Origin: Acidobacteriota bacterium
Lineage (GTDB): Bacteria; Acidobacteriota; Terriglobia; Terriglobales; Acidobacteriaceae
Direction: 5' to 3'
Length of the DNA: 14,113 bases
Assembly (NCBI GenBank): GCA_021851465.1
Contig: JAJZDL010000052.1
Coordinates: 1 to 14,113 of the forward strand
Positions 13,191-14,113 of the stretch are shown here, piece by piece (positions within the stretch are counted from its first letter, which is position 1; every line of letters starts with the position of its first letter). The notes under the pieces were generated by a model. The model worked only from the letters and a program-made list of their open reading frames with translations. It did not search any database and had not been told where the DNA came from. The translations under genes and the position numbers were made by a program.

Positions 13191-13542
13191 TGATGGAAGA
13201 GCTTCGGTTCGGAATAGATTCCGTTCCCCTCTCATCCCGTGGCAAATATCCTTCAAGACACGCATCCCGCAGCGGACTGCTTTTGCCCTCAGCTACATCC
13301 TGTGTGGAATTGCGGAAGCGGTAAAAGAACCCATATCAGGGCAATCGCATGAGTCGATCGATCCAGCATCGGAGCTGCATTCATTTGAGCTGCATCCTTC
13401 GATCTTGCGATCTCGATCGGTTGCCGGGCGGAATAGTATATATTTAATAGTCTATATTACCCCCCCCCACTTTTCGTTTGGGGAGGTAAAAAGCGTGTTT
13501 TCATGGGCGTAGAGGCAAAGTATAGAGAACAAAGAACTTGTG

Positions 13543-13615
13543 CGTAAGCCGATTGGATTCAAAGGCTTGCGGGGTAATCCCGTCGCCAAAGTATTCAATG
13601 CATAGGGGTTACGGG
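13543..13615 (+). other. Possible structured non-coding element
   Basis: Several complementary segments occur close together. CGTAAGCC (13543-13550) pairs with GGCTTGCG (13564-13571) with one G-U pair. CGGG-GTAAT-CCCG forms a small hairpin at 13570-13582, or alternatively CCCGT (13579-13583) pairs with ACGGG (13611-13615). The segment resembles intergenic sequence I associate with acidobacterial genomes, but no known RNA family is recognised. Confidence 0.25.
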
Positions 13616-13705
13616 TAAAGTATCCGCAATCAAGTACTTATTTCGCCCGGTGGTGGGGTTTGAGGCATCTCTGGCGGTGGGTCGGCCGTCCTCTCCACCG
13701 AAAAA

Positions 13706-13759
13706 ATGCGGGGATTCTTCCCCTGCAACAAGCGCAGGGTCAGAATGACAAGGCGCAAG
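13706..13759 (+). repeat. Intergenic repeat, copy 1
   Basis: A 54-bp unit starting ATGCGGGGATTCTTCCCCTG and ending with a GGTCAGAATGACAAG-type tail. It contains GGGG/CCCC complementarity and the stem CCCTGC (13721-13726) / GCAGGG (13734-13739) with a 7-nt loop. Confidence 0.85.
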
Positions 13760-13761
13760 GG

Positions 13762-13815
13762 ATGCGGGGATTCTTCCCCTGCGGCAGGCGCAGGGTCAGA
13801 ATGACAAGGCGCAAG
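13762..13815 (+). repeat. Intergenic repeat, copy 2
   Basis: Same 54-bp unit as copy 1, starting 56 bp after it. The stem CCCTGC (13777-13782) / GCAGGG (13790-13795) is identical while the loop differs (GGCAGGC instead of AACAAGC). It is followed by CAAGCTGCGCTCAGAAG, which also follows copy 3. Confidence 0.85.
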
Positions 13816-13839
13816 CAAGCTGCGCTCAGAAGGACAAGT

Positions 13840-13869
13840 CGTTCCACTCGTACTGCGTTCCACTCGTAC
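13840..13869 (+). repeat. 14-bp tandem direct repeat
   Basis: CGTTCCACTCGTAC occurs at 13840-13853 and again at 13856-13869, a 16-bp period, between repeat copies 2 and 3. The second copy runs into GAACG, forming a short inverted repeat with its own CGTTC. Confidence 0.75.
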
Positions 13870-13876
13870 GAACGAA

Positions 13877-13928
13877 ATGCGGGGATTCTTCCCCTGACAA
13901 GCTCAGGGTCAGAATGACAAGTCTCAAG
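13877..13928 (+). repeat. Intergenic repeat, copy 3 (variant stem)
   Basis: A 52-bp version of the same unit. The stem is CCCTGA (13892-13897) / TCAGGG (13903-13908): both arms changed together relative to copies 1 and 2, keeping pairing, and the loop is 5 nt. The trailing CAAGCTGCGCTCAGAAG is shared with copy 2. Confidence 0.85.
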
Positions 13929-14113
13929 CAAGCTGCGCTCAGAAGGGCGATTCAATTTCGATCTACAGTTCTATTTTATCAAGCGGAGGGAAACTACCAT
14001 GCCAACTATTTTTCGGAGGCAAGCGGTTGTTTATGTGGAGGATGCGGCGATTTTACCGCCCCAGGGGGCTTGACACGGCGAGTTTGGCCGGAAGACGGAG
14101 GAAGATTCTCTCC

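Larger units (their letters stand above)
13191..14113. other. Gene-poor terminal region with repeats and foldable elements
   Basis: About 920 bp without a supportable gene. It holds a near-direct repeat of GAGCTGCAT (13372-13380 and 13387-13395), a C9 tract (13460-13468), a foldable element (about 13543-13615), three dispersed-type repeats (13706-13928) and a 14-bp direct repeat (13840-13869). Open frames exist but are short, compositionally odd, or made of the repeats themselves. The last 130 bases show nothing convincing. Confidence 0.5.

Noticed and set aside
13186..13512. 108-codon plus-strand frame
   Set aside because: GTG start without a ribosome binding site, mixed residue use, and it crosses the C9 tract and an AT-only stretch near its end. 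No domain seen.
13706..13928. CRISPR array
   Set aside because: Only three copies with unequal spacing (56 and 115 bp), no uniform spacers, and no cas gene; these are dispersed-type intergenic repeats.
13630..13955. Short frames on both strands across the repeats
   Set aside because: Their sequence is the translated repeat unit (repeated GILPL or KNPRI patterns), not a protein.
13999..14073. 24-residue frame (starts MPTIFRRQAV) with GGAGGG upstream
   Set aside because: The ribosome binding site is good, but the peptide is very short and featureless, and the reverse strand here is also open, running in from beyond the window edge. Not enough to call either.

Overview
The window reads as a chromosomal piece of a GC-rich soil bacterium, most likely an acidobacterium of the Terriglobales type (Granulicella, Edaphobacter or Terriglobus relatives). 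This rests on gene content and on recalled family resemblance: a GH106 enzyme, a Corynebacterium-type glycogen synthase, a decaheme cytochrome joined to a porin, and GC-rich intergenic repeats. No rRNA or similar marker is present to confirm it. I see no tRNA, rRNA, CRISPR array or transposase gene.

Layout. (1) 1-966, minus: secreted GH106 alpha-L-rhamnosidase-like enzyme, cut by the left edge. (2) 1274-2506, plus: GT4-type glycogen / alpha-maltose-1-phosphate synthase, followed by a decayed small gene (2548-2881) and an MmcQ/YjbR-family protein (2934-3293). (3) 3290-4455: visibly AT-richer stretch with one unknown small protein and, on the minus strand, a Cys-rich HNH-like protein; probably acquired DNA. 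(4) 4517-5812, minus: murA. (5) 6193-9450, plus: the most striking gene, a single polypeptide with ten CXXCH heme sites followed by an MtrB/PioB-like outer-membrane barrel, which amounts to an MtrA-MtrB fusion. (6) 9624-10592, minus: murQ. (7) 10899-11501, plus: signal peptidase I (lepB). (8) 11662-13034, minus: a seven-helix membrane protein and, upstream in the same direction, a short secreted Cys-containing peptide gene of 55 codons. A strong hairpin covers the ribosome binding site of the membrane protein. (9) 13035-14113: no supported gene; AT-rich leader, palindromes, a C9 tract, a foldable element and three copies of a roughly 54-bp repeat whose stem changes in a compensatory way.

How the genes relate. 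Most are single transcription units in alternating directions rather than one operon. murA (first committed step of peptidoglycan precursor synthesis), murQ (MurNAc-6-phosphate recycling) and lepB (removal of signal peptides) are envelope housekeeping. GH106 and glycogen synthase fit a polysaccharide-degrading, carbon-storing lifestyle. The cytochrome-porin fusion would carry electrons across the outer membrane. The peptide, hairpin and seven-helix protein could form a small signalling or envelope cassette, but that is inference.
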